The notes beneath the pieces are model-generated. The model was given only the letters and a program-made list of their open reading frames with translations, was not told where the DNA came from and did not search any database. The translations under genes and the position numbers were made by a program. A stretch of DNA of 64,000 nt from JAXLXE01 sp046328115 (GTDB lineage Bacteria > Chloroflexota > UBA6077 > JACCZL01): positions 744,001 through 808,000 of the forward strand of contig JAXLXE010000001.1 in the NCBI GenBank assembly GCA_046328115.1, given 5' to 3'. Shown piece by piece: positions 17,168 to 26,272 of the stretch (positions are counted from its first letter, which is position 1; every line of letters begins with the position of its first letter).

Positions 17168-17972
17168 GAGGCACGCCTGCCGCGCCCGCTCGGTCGTGGC
17201 CGCCAGTCTCCACCGCGAAGAACCGGGAACCGACCTGCACCAGCGCCACGTGATCGCCGTACGCCGCCCGCAGGTTCTCCTCGGTCAGCACGTCTCCGGG
17301 TTGGCCCTCTGCCACCAGTCGCCGATTCAAGAATATGGCGCGATCGAAGTGGGTCACCACGTCAGATAGGTGATGTGTTGCCAGGATCACAGTGACACCG
17401 CGCGCGGTGAGATCGCCCAGCAGGTCGTAGACAAGTTGTTCCGTGCGAGCGTCCACGCCCGCGAGCGGCTCATCCAGCAAGAGCAGCTCCGGCTCCTGCG
17501 CGAGCGCGCGTGCGAGGAAGACCCGCTGCTGCTGGCCGCCAGAGAGCTCGCCCACCTGGCTGGACTCCCGGTCATCCATATCCACCAGGCGTAGCGCCTC
17601 CCGCGCCACCGCGCGATCGCTCCCGGACGGCCGCCTCAGGAGACCCAGCCTCGGATAGCGCCCCATCAGGACAACTTCGCCTACCGTGGCCGGAAACCGC
17701 CAGTCACCGCTGCCGGTCTGCGGAACGTAGCCGATGCGGGAGCGGGTGCGCACCGGGTCGCCGCCGAGCACCGCGACACTCCCAGCGGTGGGTCGCAGCA
17801 ATCCCAGCAACACCTTCAGCAGGGTGGACTTTCCGCTCCCGTTGGGTCCGATCAACGCAACCATCGAGCCCGAAGGAACGCTCACGGTCACGTCTTCCAG
17901 CGCAGTACGGGCGCCATAGCCGGCGCTGACGTGGACGAGCGAAATGGCGCTATCCACCATCGACGCGCTCAC
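17160..17972 (-). CDS. Metal ABC transporter ATP-binding protein (ZnuC/MntA family)
   Basis: 270 residues from the GTG at 17972, or 266 from the ATG at 17960. Walker A GPNGSGKST at about 42-50, Q-loop in GYVPQ, signature LSGGQQQR, Walker B LLLLDEPLAGVD, and H-loop ATHHLSD. ATPase of the zinc/manganese importer, acting on the cytoplasmic face with the downstream permease. The gene follows the Fur-family regulator by 22 bp, so regulator, ATPase and permease form one operon. Confidence 0.93.
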   Translation of the reverse strand: MSASMVDSAISLVHVSAGYGARTALEDVTVSVPSGSMVALIGPNGSGKSTLLKVLLGLLRPTAGSVAVLGGDPVRTRSRIGYVPQTGSGDWRFPATVGEVVLMGRYPRLGLLRRPSGSDRAVAREALRLVDMDDRESSQVGELSGGQQQRVFLARALAQEPELLLLDEPLAGVDARTEQLVYDLLGDLTARGVTVILATHHLSDVVTHFDRAIFLNRRLVAEGQPGDVLTEENLRAAYGDHVALVQVGSRFFAVETGGHDRAGAAGVPHG

Positions 17973-17994
17973 CCCGGTTCAGGGTCGCGCCGAG

Positions 17995-18498
17995 TCAAGA
18001 CCGGCCGGTCGCCTTATCGCGGCATGCGCTGCAGCGGCCAACCAGCTCGAGATGGTGCGTGAGCAACTCGAATCCAGCTTCGCCCGCCACCGTTCTGATC
18101 AGACTCTCGATCCCCGCGGCCTCGAGCGAGGTCACGTTGCCGCACTCCACACACATGAGGTGGTGGTGGTGGGTGTCCTCGCACACGGTGTAGCGATGAC
18201 AGCCATCGCCGGTGTGGATGCGGTTGAGCACCCCCAGCTCGGCCAACAGGTCCAGCGTCCTGAACACAGTGGCACGGCCGATGCCGTGGAACTTGCCGCG
18301 GACCTCGTCATACACCTCTTGCGCCGAGAAATGGTCCTGGCGCGGCGCGACGAGGCGAATGATCGCCTGGCGCGGAGTGGTCAGGCGATGCCCTTCGCTG
18401 GCGAGTCGATCGATGATCTGGGTAGCGTCGGCCAAGTTAGCCCGTCCCTCGGAGACCGGCGTCGCGATGTCGTCGCGCTTCAGAATTCTCCCAAACAT
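17995..18498 (-). CDS. Fur-family metal-dependent repressor (Zur/Fur-like)
   Basis: 167 residues from the ATG at 18498. Winged-helix half: GHRLTTPRQAIIRLV and RATVFRTLDLLAELGVL. Metal half: the HHHHLMCVECG regulatory-site region, with a CxxC (CVEC) and a second CSAC near the C-terminus that make up the structural zinc site. As it heads a zinc/manganese transporter operon, Zur or a manganese-sensing Fur homologue is most likely. A 15-bp palindrome 40 bp upstream (18538-18552) is a likely operator, so autoregulation is expected. Confidence 0.92.
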   Translation of the reverse strand: MFGRILKRDDIATPVSEGRANLADATQIIDRLASEGHRLTTPRQAIIRLVAPRQDHFSAQEVYDEVRGKFHGIGRATVFRTLDLLAELGVLNRIHTGDGCHRYTVCEDTHHHHLMCVECGNVTSLEAAGIESLIRTVAGEAGFELLTHHLELVGRCSACRDKATGRS

Positions 18499-18537
18499 GT
18501 GACCCACTCGGCAAAGTCGGCGCGCCAGCCGCATGGT

Positions 18538-18552
18538 TGAGATCGTATCTCA
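18538..18552. promoter_or_regulatory. Candidate Fur/Zur operator palindrome
   Basis: TGAGATCGTATCTCA is an inverted repeat with 6-bp arms (TGAGAT and ATCTCA) around CGT, close in size and pattern to the 7-1-7 boxes bound by Fur-family proteins. It lies 40 bp before the regulator start on the minus strand and about 155 bp before the sugar-nucleotide gene on the plus strand. The minus-strand reading contains TACGAT, a possible -10 box, so a bound repressor would block it. Position and symmetry are seen; binding is inferred. Confidence 0.6.
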
Positions 18553-18707
18553 CTTTGACGGCTGCGGGCAAGCGACTGGCACCGCCATTTGAGCGCTCTG
18601 CTCGACGGTGGACTACCGGTGTACAATGGCGCGCTACCGCCCTCGCGATCAAGCCGCTTTCCGTGGGCGCGGCTCGGCCCATCGACGACGCCCCGTGGAG
18701 GCTGCCC

Positions 18708-19661
18708 TTGAAGATCGTGGTGACCGGCGGTGCCGGGTTCATCGGATCGCACCTATGCGAGCGCCTGCTCGCTGACGGCCACTCCGTTCTCGCCATCGAC
18801 AACCTGCTGACGGGCTCATCCGCAAACGTCGACATCCTACGACGGTTCGAGAACTTTGAATTCCTGAACCACGACGTCACACACCCTTTCGATGCGCAGG
18901 CCGACCTCTTCTTCCATCTGGCAAGCCCGGCCAGCCCGCGCGGCTACTACGAGCACCCCATGGCTACGGCCATGACCAACGCGCTGGGCACCAAGCATGT
19001 GCTGGACCTCTGTCGCCGCCACAAGGCCCGGATGCTCATCACCTCAACGTCCGAGGTCTACGGCGAGCCAGAGCAGCACCCCCAGCGCGAGGACTATTGG
19101 GGCAACGTCAACCCAATCGGTCTGCGCGCCTGCTACGACGAGAGCAAACGTTTCGCCGAGGCGATCACCTTTGTCGCGATCCGCGAGTATGGGGTGGACG
19201 CCCGCGTAGTTCGCCTGTTCAACACGTACGGCCCCCGGATGGATCCGGTGGACGGTCGGATCGTGCCCAACTTCATTACCCAGGCACTCCGCAACGAGCC
19301 GATTACGGTCTACGGAGACGGCTCGCAGACTCGGAGCCTTTGCTACGTGGATGACCTGGTCCGCGGGCTGCTCAAGATGGCTACGGCGGATGGAGTCACG
19401 GGCCAGGTGGTGAACCTGGGCAATCCCGACGAGCACACCGTGCTGGAGTACGCAAACCTGATACGCGAGCTTATTGGCTCGAGCTCCGAACTGGTCTACC
19501 GCGACCTCCCCGAGAACGATCCATCTCGACGGCGTCCGGACATCACGCGTGCCAGGACGCTGCTGAACTGGTCACCTTCGGTGGAGCTTCGCGACGGGCT
19601 CAGCCGCACCATCGAATGGTTCCGGGAGACTCTGGCAGGCCGCGCGAAAGCCACTCCGTGA
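18708..19661 (+). CDS. UDP-glucuronate decarboxylase (UDP-xylose synthase)
   Basis: 317 residues from the TTG at 18708, chosen because TGGAGG lies 6 bases upstream and the NAD-binding motif TGGAGFIGSH begins at once; a longer ATG start would add a non-conserved leader. Extended short-chain dehydrogenase: ASPASPRGY, TSTSEVYGEP, HPQREDYWGNVNPIG, and catalytic YxxxK in CYDESKR, all typical of UDP-glucuronate decarboxylases, which make UDP-xylose from UDP-glucuronate with bound NAD. It begins a polysaccharide operon and its TGA overlaps the next GTG. A dTDP-glucose dehydratase-like activity is less likely. Confidence 0.88.
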   Translation: MKIVVTGGAGFIGSHLCERLLADGHSVLAIDNLLTGSSANVDILRRFENFEFLNHDVTHPFDAQADLFFHLASPASPRGYYEHPMATAMTNALGTKHVLDLCRRHKARMLITSTSEVYGEPEQHPQREDYWGNVNPIGLRACYDESKRFAEAITFVAIREYGVDARVVRLFNTYGPRMDPVDGRIVPNFITQALRNEPITVYGDGSQTRSLCYVDDLVRGLLKMATADGVTGQVVNLGNPDEHTVLEYANLIRELIGSSSELVYRDLPENDPSRRRPDITRARTLLNWSPSVELRDGLSRTIEWFRETLAGRAKATP

Positions 19662-21076
19662 CGTTGGCGGCCCAGCTCACCCCCGAGGGCTTCTCACCTC
19701 GATCAAGCGCGAGAGAGTGGTGGGGCCTCTTAGGTATCTCGCTGCTGGCGCCCGCCATCGGAGGTGCTCCGCTCCAGGCTGTCCTGGGGGGCGTTGGCGG
19801 AGTCGCCCTGATCGGCGGCATGCTCATCGTGCCAACGCTTGGTCTCCACGCGCTCCTGGTGGCCATCCCTTTCGCGCCAAGCGTCACTCTGGGCGATGGC
19901 GACCTCACCATTCCCGGCGCCGAGCCGTTCGCACTGCTCCTGCTCGCGGTATGGATGGCACGCGGCCTGGCGCGAGGATCGCTTGAATTCCCGCGCGACG
20001 GCGTTATGGCAGCGCTGGGACTCCTGCTGCTCGCCCTGATCCTCTCCGGCATCTCCGCGTACCGAGTCCAGCCTGCCGCGAAAGAGATCCTGAAGTGGGC
20101 GTTGCTCGCGTTTGCCTACGTCTTCACCGCCACCCGGGTCCGCGACGCACGGCTACGCGCCATGCTCGTCGCCACGATGCTGTTCGCCGCCGCCGGCCAG
20201 GGCATCGAGGGCGTGGTCCAGTCCATCGTTGGCTTTGGGCCGCCAACGTTTGCTATCGGTGGCTTCATGCGGGCACACGGGGAGTTTGGCCAGCCAAATC
20301 CCTTCGCTGGATACCTGGGAACCATCCTCCCGATCGCCGTGATGGTGGCGCTCACTGCGCCCGAGCGGCGGCTCCGGTGGATTGCGGCCGTGGCCGGCGC
20401 GTGCATTGGCCTGGGCATCCTGTTCAGCCTGTCGCGCGGTGCGTGGCTGGGCCTGGCCGTGGCGGTGCTGGCGATGGCATTCGCCTGGAGTAGCAGAACG
20501 CGGCAAGCGCTCGTTCCCGTCGTCGCCGTCAGCGTATTGGTGTTCGCTCTTGGGGTGGTGGGAGCGCTACCACCGACGTTGGCAGACCGTATCAGATCCG
20601 TAGCGGACAACTTCGGCGTGTTCGACGCGAGGGGAGTCCAGCCAACCTCAGAGAACTTCGCCATCGTGGAGCGTATGGCGCACTGGCAGGCGGGCTGGTA
20701 TATGTTTCGCGAGCAGCCATGGCAGGGCGTGGGGGCGGGCAATTACCCCGTCGCGTACGAAGACTACTTCCTGCCCGGTTGGAAGGATCCACTAGGCCAC
20801 GCCCACAACTACTACATCAACATGGCTGCCGAGGCCGGCATCCCAGGACTCGCTGCATTGCTTCTGCTCCTCGCGGTGGCGCTCAGTCAAGCCATCGCCA
20901 ACCTGCGACGCTCCGTCACGCCTGGCGACCGTGGGCTGGCGCTCGGCTTGTTGGGCAGTATTGTCCTACTCTGTACGCACAGTGTGTTCGACAATCTCCT
21001 GGTTCATGGCGTGGGCATCCATCTGGGCGTGCTGCTGGGACTGACCGCATCGAGCGGCGACGCGACTGGTGATTGA
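19658..21076 (+). CDS. O-antigen ligase/polymerase family membrane protein
   Basis: 472 residues from the GTG at 19658 that overlaps the upstream TGA. About ten to twelve membrane helices with a large external loop (about 330-390) containing the Wzy_C/WaaL motif region WYMFREQPWQGVGAGNYPVAY and a conserved His-rich HAHNYYINMAAEAG. Such proteins join or polymerise glycan chains on undecaprenyl carriers outside the cytoplasmic membrane. With the decarboxylase, flippase-like protein and GT4 it points to a pentose-containing surface polysaccharide. The next gene starts directly after its stop codon. Confidence 0.85.
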   Translation: MTLAAQLTPEGFSPRSSAREWWGLLGISLLAPAIGGAPLQAVLGGVGGVALIGGMLIVPTLGLHALLVAIPFAPSVTLGDGDLTIPGAEPFALLLLAVWMARGLARGSLEFPRDGVMAALGLLLLALILSGISAYRVQPAAKEILKWALLAFAYVFTATRVRDARLRAMLVATMLFAAAGQGIEGVVQSIVGFGPPTFAIGGFMRAHGEFGQPNPFAGYLGTILPIAVMVALTAPERRLRWIAAVAGACIGLGILFSLSRGAWLGLAVAVLAMAFAWSSRTRQALVPVVAVSVLVFALGVVGALPPTLADRIRSVADNFGVFDARGVQPTSENFAIVERMAHWQAGWYMFREQPWQGVGAGNYPVAYEDYFLPGWKDPLGHAHNYYINMAAEAGIPGLAALLLLLAVALSQAIANLRRSVTPGDRGLALGLLGSIVLLCTHSVFDNLLVHGVGIHLGVLLGLTASSGDATGD

Positions 21077-22138
21077 GTGACCCAGGAGACAACACCACTC
21101 ACCATGCGCCCAACGGCGGACGCGCCCGGCGAGCCCGCCGCTGACGTGGACCCGCTCCAGAAGCGGTTCTTCAACGTAAGAACGCTGCTGTCATTCGCGC
21201 TCGGCATCGCCGTCATGGTGCTGGTGATACGACGAGTGGACGTGGACCCCCGGGCAATCATGGATCAACTCAGCCAGGCGAACGTGGCGTACCTGCTCAT
21301 CGCGCTGGCGCTCTATCACTCCACGTTCATCATCCGCGCTCTTCGCTGGCGCAAGCTCCTCGAGAACGTTGGGTACCACGCCGACGGAGGGGTAGATCTA
21401 CCCGGCGTGATGGGCATCGCCAAGATCGTGCTGCTCTCCTGGTTCGCCAACTGCATCGTCCCCGCCAAGCTGGGCGACGCCTACCGCGCGTACATGCTCA
21501 AGCACGAGGCGGGAGTCTCATTCTCAAAGACGTTCGGCACCATCCTTGCCGAGCGCATCATCGACACCCTGCTGCTGTTCGTCCTTCTGGGTGGCTCGGT
21601 GCTGCTGGCATTCCACGGCGCCCTACCCCCCGTCATCCTGAGCATCATGCAGGTGGGCCTGGGGCTGGTTGCCCTGGTGATCGTGGGTCTCGTGGCTATG
21701 CGCGGTCTTGGCGGGCCAATCAGGAAGCTGGTTCCGGGCCGCTTCCAGCGCCACTACGGGCTCTTCGAGGAGGGCACGCTTGGATCGTTCCAGGCCATGC
21801 CCCTGGTGCTGCTCTATTCCGCGGCGGGTTGGGCCATCGAGGCGGCTCGCCTCTACTTCGTGGGGCTCTCGCTGGGACTCACCGGCCTGTCAATTCCGGT
21901 GATCCTCTTCGTTGCGCTGGCCGCGGCTCTACTGACCACGCTGCCCGTCACGCCGGCCGGTCTGGGCTTCGTGGAGTCGGCCATCGTCGCCATCCTGATG
22001 CTGGCGGCGAGCTTCGGCCTGGCGCCGGGCGTAGACGAGAACGTGGCCGCGTCCGTAGCGATTCTAGACCGTGTGATCAGTTATTGGAGCATCATCGTCA
22101 TCGGCCTGATCGTCTACGTCGTGGCCCGGCGCCGCTAG
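21077..22138 (+). CDS. Flippase-like membrane protein (LPG-synthase TM domain family)
   Basis: 353 residues, GTG start adjoining the previous stop. About eight membrane helices; the fold of the lysylphosphatidylglycerol synthetase N-terminal domain (UPF0104, GtrA-independent glycolipid flippases and AglD-like proteins) is recognised from ALRWRKLLENVGY, NCIVPAKLGDAYRAYMLKHE and TPAGLGFVESAI. These proteins are thought to move or handle lipid-linked sugars. There is no aminoacyl-transferase domain, so it is not a lysyl-PG synthase. Part of the polysaccharide operon. Confidence 0.85.
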   Translation: MTQETTPLTMRPTADAPGEPAADVDPLQKRFFNVRTLLSFALGIAVMVLVIRRVDVDPRAIMDQLSQANVAYLLIALALYHSTFIIRALRWRKLLENVGYHADGGVDLPGVMGIAKIVLLSWFANCIVPAKLGDAYRAYMLKHEAGVSFSKTFGTILAERIIDTLLLFVLLGGSVLLAFHGALPPVILSIMQVGLGLVALVIVGLVAMRGLGGPIRKLVPGRFQRHYGLFEEGTLGSFQAMPLVLLYSAAGWAIEAARLYFVGLSLGLTGLSIPVILFVALAAALLTTLPVTPAGLGFVESAIVAILMLAASFGLAPGVDENVAASVAILDRVISYWSIIVIGLIVYVVARRR

Positions 22139-22175
22139 CGTCGGCGCCGCCGGGCGATCGGGCAGGACGTCCGAA

Positions 22176-23333
22176 GTGGCTCGCAACACCCCAACCATCG
22201 GCATCGACATCTCGGCCGCGCTGAACCAGCGGGCGGGTATTGGCCGGTTCGTGCGCAACCTCACGTCAGCCGTGGTAGCGGGCTCGCCAGACATCCGATA
22301 TGTGCTCCTCCACGCGCGCCCGGACGGAGACGTGGGCGACCTCCCCAACGCTAGCAACGTCCGCACCGTCGTCGCTCCCCTGCGCCAACGTTTGCTGGAC
22401 ATTGTCTGGCACCGCGCGCGCCTCCCCGTGCCGGTGGACCTACTCACTGGGCGCCTGGACGTCTTCCACGCACCAAACTTTGTGCTGCCTCCCGTCCGCG
22501 CCGCCCGGACTGTGCTCACGATCCATGACCTGGCCTATCTGCTCCATCCGGAATGTGCTCATCCGAACCTGCGTGCCTACCTCGGACGCGCCGTACCCTA
22601 CTCCGCGAAACGCGCGGACTACATCGTCGCCGACTCGGAGAACACGCGGTCGGACGTCATCTCAATGCTGGGAGTGGACCCCGACAGAATCGGCGTGGTG
22701 CCTGGGGGCGTCGAGCCCCGTTTCGCGCCAATCGCGGATCCGGCCGCGCTCGGCCGCGCGCGCACGGCCGTTGGTCTGGACGACTCCACGCCCTTCATCC
22801 TATTCGTCGGGACTATCGAGCCGCGCAAGAACCTGACCGCACTTATCCAGGCCTTCAACAACATGAAGGCACGGACAGGGCTTCCTCATCGCCTGGTACT
22901 GGCCGGACGGCGCGGTTGGCTTGCGGACGACATCTACGCGGCGGCGACGCGATCGCGGTGGTCCGCGCACATCACGTTCCCAAGCTTCGTGGCTGATGAC
23001 GATCTGTCCGGCCTGTACTCCGCGGCTGAGATCTTCGCGTACCCGTCGCTCTATGAGGGGTTCGGCCTGCCGGTGCTGGAGGCGATGGCGTGCGGTACAC
23101 CAGTGGTTTGCTCCAATACGAGCTCGCTGCCCGAGGCCGCCGGCGATGCCGCCGTCCTTGTGTCACCGCATGACGTCGATGGGCTGTCGGACGCGCTCGC
23201 TGCGCTTACCAGCGACACCGCGTTGAGAGCGCGGCACCGCGGGCTGGGGTTGGCGCAAGCCGCCCGATTCACCTGGCAGTCGGCGGCAGAGGCTCAAATC
23301 GCCGTCTACCGTCAACTGCTCGCCGAACGATGA
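22176..23333 (+). CDS. GT4-family glycosyltransferase
   Basis: 385 residues, GTG start with AGGACG upstream. GT-B fold: N-terminal GIDISAALNQRAGIGRFVRNL, TIHDLAYLLHPE, and C-terminal nucleotide-sugar site FVGTIEPRKNLTALIQAF with the E-x7-E motif in SLYEGFGLPVLEAMACGTPVV. Retaining transferase, often mannosyl- or glucosyl-, acting at the cytoplasmic face. Last gene of the polysaccharide group; it ends 6 bp from the convergent B12-binding protein gene. Confidence 0.92.
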   Translation: MARNTPTIGIDISAALNQRAGIGRFVRNLTSAVVAGSPDIRYVLLHARPDGDVGDLPNASNVRTVVAPLRQRLLDIVWHRARLPVPVDLLTGRLDVFHAPNFVLPPVRAARTVLTIHDLAYLLHPECAHPNLRAYLGRAVPYSAKRADYIVADSENTRSDVISMLGVDPDRIGVVPGGVEPRFAPIADPAALGRARTAVGLDDSTPFILFVGTIEPRKNLTALIQAFNNMKARTGLPHRLVLAGRRGWLADDIYAAATRSRWSAHITFPSFVADDDLSGLYSAAEIFAYPSLYEGFGLPVLEAMACGTPVVCSNTSSLPEAAGDAAVLVSPHDVDGLSDALAALTSDTALRARHRGLGLAQAARFTWQSAAEAQIAVYRQLLAER

Positions 23334-23339
23334 GGCGGA

Positions 23340-23741
23340 TCAGCGACCGACGGCGGGCCGTTCCAGAGAATGCAGGAACTCCACTGTCGCGCTGGTGGGA
23401 CTGCCGGGGCCGAACACGGCCCGCACGCCCATTTCACGCAGGGCGGGCACATCCTCGTCCGGGATGATGCCGCCCACCCAGAGCGCCACATCGTCCAGAC
23501 CCCGCGCCCGCAGCTCCGCCAACACCCGCGGCACCAGGGTCAGGTGCGCCCCGCTGAGGATAGACAGACCCACCGCCTGGACATCTTCTTGCAAGGCGAT
23601 CTCCGCGATCATCTCTGGCGTCTGGCGGATGCCAGTGTAGATCACCTCGAACCCCGCGTCGCGTAGCGCACGGGCGATTACCTTGGCGCCCCGGTCGTGG
23701 CCATCCAGGCCTGGTTTGCCGATGAGCACGCGCATCGTCAC
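23340..23741 (-). CDS. B12-binding subunit of methylmalonyl-CoA mutase type
   Basis: 133 residues, GTG start overlapping the upstream TGA (GTGA). The whole protein is a cobalamin-binding domain with the base-off signature DGHDRG (D13, H15, G18), SILSGAH and WVGGIIP. H15 would ligate cobalt. It matches the separate small subunit of two-part acyl-CoA mutases. The catalytic large subunit is not in the window. Operon: acyl-CoA dehydrogenase, epimerase, this gene, pointing to propionate or branched-chain acyl-CoA metabolism. Confidence 0.92.
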   Translation of the reverse strand: MTMRVLIGKPGLDGHDRGAKVIARALRDAGFEVIYTGIRQTPEMIAEIALQEDVQAVGLSILSGAHLTLVPRVLAELRARGLDDVALWVGGIIPDEDVPALREMGVRAVFGPGSPTSATVEFLHSLERPAVGR

Positions 23742-24181
23742 GGCCGATGCCCGCCCTCCTCCAGCACCTGGGCCAGCTCCACCAGCACTCCACCCGCACT
23801 CGAAGGCGGGATGAAGCTCACCAGCCCCACGGCGCCGGGCCGGGCGATGGGCTCTATGAACTCCGCGCCCCGCTGCTTCAGAGTTGCCATAGCGCCGTCT
23901 ATCTCCGCCACCTGAAAGCAGACGTGATGCAAACCCTGGCCACGTCGATCCAGAAACTTGCGGACGGTGTTGTCCTCGCGGGTGGTGGGCTCCAGCAACT
24001 CGATCTCGCAGTTTCCCACCTGGATCAGGGCGACCTTCAAGCCCCGCTCCGGGACGCGAAGGATCGAGATCTCACTGAGCCCCAAAACGTCGCGGTAGAA
24101 GCCCAGCGATTGCTCGATGCTCTCGACGGCCATCGCCACGTGATGCAGTCGCTGGATCACACCGTCGTCAGTGCTCATCAT
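23738..24181 (-). CDS. mce: Methylmalonyl-CoA epimerase (VOC family)
   Basis: 147 residues from the ATG at 24181 that overlaps the dehydrogenase TGA; a second ATG follows at once. Vicinal-oxygen-chelate fold: LHHVAMAVESIEQSLGFYRDVLGL with metal ligand His, IELLEPT with Glu, GLHHVCFQV with the second His, and VELAQ with the final Glu. It interconverts S- and R-methylmalonyl-CoA in the cytoplasm. Overlapping genes on both sides show tight coupling to the mutase B12 subunit. Confidence 0.9.
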   Translation of the reverse strand: MMSTDDGVIQRLHHVAMAVESIEQSLGFYRDVLGLSEISILRVPERGLKVALIQVGNCEIELLEPTTREDNTVRKFLDRRGQGLHHVCFQVAEIDGAMATLKQRGAEFIEPIARPGAVGLVSFIPPSSAGGVLVELAQVLEEGGHRP

Positions 24182-25317
24182 GGCTCCCGGAGAATCTGGC
24201 GCGCGATGATCAACCGTTGGATCTCCGAGGTGCCCTCGTAGATCTCGGTGATTTTGGCGTCGCGGAAGTAGCGCTGCACGGCGCTGTCGCGGATGTATCC
24301 ATATCCGCCGTGGATCTGCAACGCCTTGGTTGCCACCCACATGGCAGTCTCTGAGGCCATCAGCTTCGCCATAGATGATTCCTGGCCAAAGGGGCGGCCA
24401 CGATCCTTTAGCTGCGCTGCGCGATGGACGAGCAACCGGGCGGCGTCAATCCGCGTCGCCATGTCCGCGAGCATCCACTGCAATCCCTGGAACTCCGAGA
24501 TGGCCTGGCCAAATGCGTGCCGCTGGCGAGCGTAGCCGACGGCTGCCTCATATGCCGCCTGAGCGATCCCCACCGCCTGCGCTGCAACGCCGATCCGGCC
24601 GCCCTCAAGGGTGCTCATCGCCAGGCGAAAGCCGCCCCCAACCTCTCCCAGCACGTGCTCACCCGGGACCACGCAATCATCGAAGTGCACCTGCGTGGTG
24701 GGTGAGGCGCGGATACCCAGCTTCTTCTCCCTGGCGCCCGGTCGGAGTCCCGGCCGGTCCGCCTCCACCAGAAACGCCGTGATCCCCCCACCATCGTCTT
24801 GCGTCGCGGCGTAGATGATGTACAGACCGGCCACATCCCCGTTGGAGATGAAGTTCTTGGTGCCGTTGAGCACGTAACTATCCCCGCGCCGTGTGGCCCG
24901 CGTCTGCATGTGGCGCGCGTCGCTCCCTGAAGCCGGCTCGCTGAGGCAATACGCACCAACCATCTCGCCGCTGCAGAGGCGCGGCAGGAACCGTTGCCGC
25001 TGGTGCGGAGTTCCGTGCTTGTAGATCGGTTCGCAGACGAGGGAGACGTTGACCGTCAGCGTCACCGCATGCGCGGCGCACGCCCGTGAGATCTCCTCCA
25101 TGGCGAGCGCGTACTCAACCGCGCCGGCTCCAGCACCGCCGAACTCCTGGGGAACGGTGAGGCCCATCAAGCCCAATTGGCCCATCTTGGCCACGTTCTC
25201 CGCCGGATACGCCTCCGCCTCGTCAAACGCGGCCGCCACCGGTGCGATCTCGCGTTCGGCAAACTCACGGACGGTTGAACGAAAGAGCTCCTGGGTCGCG
25301 TCGAGCAGCAGGTTCAT
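24178..25317 (-). CDS. Acyl-CoA dehydrogenase
   Basis: 379 residues, normal family length, ATG start. N-terminal helical domain, middle beta domain with CLSEPASGSDA and NGTKNFISNG for FAD and substrate, and C-terminal helices ending ITEIYEGTSEIQR, whose YEG glutamate is the catalytic base of the short/branched-chain class. Oxidises acyl-CoA to enoyl-CoA with electrons passed to ETF (genes not seen here). First gene of a three-gene operon with the epimerase and B12 subunit. Chain-length preference is not readable. Confidence 0.93.
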   Translation of the reverse strand: MNLLLDATQELFRSTVREFAEREIAPVAAAFDEAEAYPAENVAKMGQLGLMGLTVPQEFGGAGAGAVEYALAMEEISRACAAHAVTLTVNVSLVCEPIYKHGTPHQRQRFLPRLCSGEMVGAYCLSEPASGSDARHMQTRATRRGDSYVLNGTKNFISNGDVAGLYIIYAATQDDGGGITAFLVEADRPGLRPGAREKKLGIRASPTTQVHFDDCVVPGEHVLGEVGGGFRLAMSTLEGGRIGVAAQAVGIAQAAYEAAVGYARQRHAFGQAISEFQGLQWMLADMATRIDAARLLVHRAAQLKDRGRPFGQESSMAKLMASETAMWVATKALQIHGGYGYIRDSAVQRYFRDAKITEIYEGTSEIQRLIIARQILREP

Positions 25318-25414
25318 CGGTCTCCGACCAACAGCCTCGCCGACCGTTGGAACAACGACGGCCTAGGGGCGCGTCAGTGATTCCCGGGGGTTGCCGTCCC
25401 GGCAATGATACCCG

Positions 25415-26272
25415 TCACCGTCCTGATCCTCGATCCCACTGAATGACGCACTCACGCACGAGCTTCGCCGCGAGCGTGGCAGCGATGCCGGCCGGGTCAA
25501 CCTCCGGGAGCACCTCGTTCACGTCCATCGCGACCACGTTGAGATCCGCCAGTGCATGAACCGCGGCCAGAAGCTCGCGCGAGGAGGGACCGCCCGGCTC
25601 CGGGCAACCGGTTCCCGGTGCGCCCGCGGGATCGACTACGTCGATGTCGATCGTCAGGTAGACGGGTCGATCGGCAATCGCACGCCTGACGGATGGCGGA
25701 ATGTCGAGGGATTCCGACGCGTGGAGCGCGGTACGCGCCACGTGCCACTCATCCGCGGTGCCGGAGCGAGCACCCAACAACACCAAGCCGCCCAGCCCGA
25801 ACTGGTCGCCCATCCGCCGCGCCCAGGTCCCGTGCGCGAGTCGTTGACCATCTAGCTCGTCGGCGAGATCCAGGTGGGCGTCAAACGAGATCACCACCAG
25901 GTCCTGATGCCGCGACCTGACGGCCCGGACGGCCCCAAGCGTCAAAGTATGTTCTCCGCCCAACAACACCGGCATCCCCGAAGGGGCCAGGCTGCTCACG
26001 GCGCGCTCGATCTCAACGAGCGCCGGCTCCAGGGCAAGCCCGCCCAGGTCAAGGTCGCCGTGATCGTTTAGCGCCGCGTGCGCGAGGTCCGCGTGCAGGA
26101 CTGGGCTGTAGCTCTCGATGTTGTGGGACGCCCGACGGATGGCCGGGGGCGCCGCGCCAGTTCCCAACCTACCGGATCCCGTCAGATCCAGTGGGGCGCC
26201 GAGCAGGTGAGCGCGCCCGTCTGTCCCGGGCTGGCTACCCCAGAAGGCCGCGGACGGTGGCACCGTGCGCAC
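25415..26272 (-). CDS. speB: Agmatinase (ureohydrolase family)
   Basis: 285 residues from the GTG at 26272, with AGGGAG 8 bases upstream; this overlaps speE by 38 bp, and a GTG at 26263 is the alternative. Manganese-site motifs of the arginase fold are complete: GGEHTLTLGAV, SFDAHLDLADE, LTIDIDVVDPAGAPGTGCPEPGG and DVNEVLPEVD. Agmatinase splits agmatine to putrescine and urea. The upstream arginine decarboxylase makes agmatine, which favours agmatinase over arginase or formiminoglutamase. Last gene of the polyamine operon. Confidence 0.9.
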   Translation of the reverse strand: MRTVPPSAAFWGSQPGTDGRAHLLGAPLDLTGSGRLGTGAAPPAIRRASHNIESYSPVLHADLAHAALNDHGDLDLGGLALEPALVEIERAVSSLAPSGMPVLLGGEHTLTLGAVRAVRSRHQDLVVISFDAHLDLADELDGQRLAHGTWARRMGDQFGLGGLVLLGARSGTADEWHVARTALHASESLDIPPSVRRAIADRPVYLTIDIDVVDPAGAPGTGCPEPGGPSSRELLAAVHALADLNVVAMDVNEVLPEVDPAGIAATLAAKLVRECVIQWDRGSGR

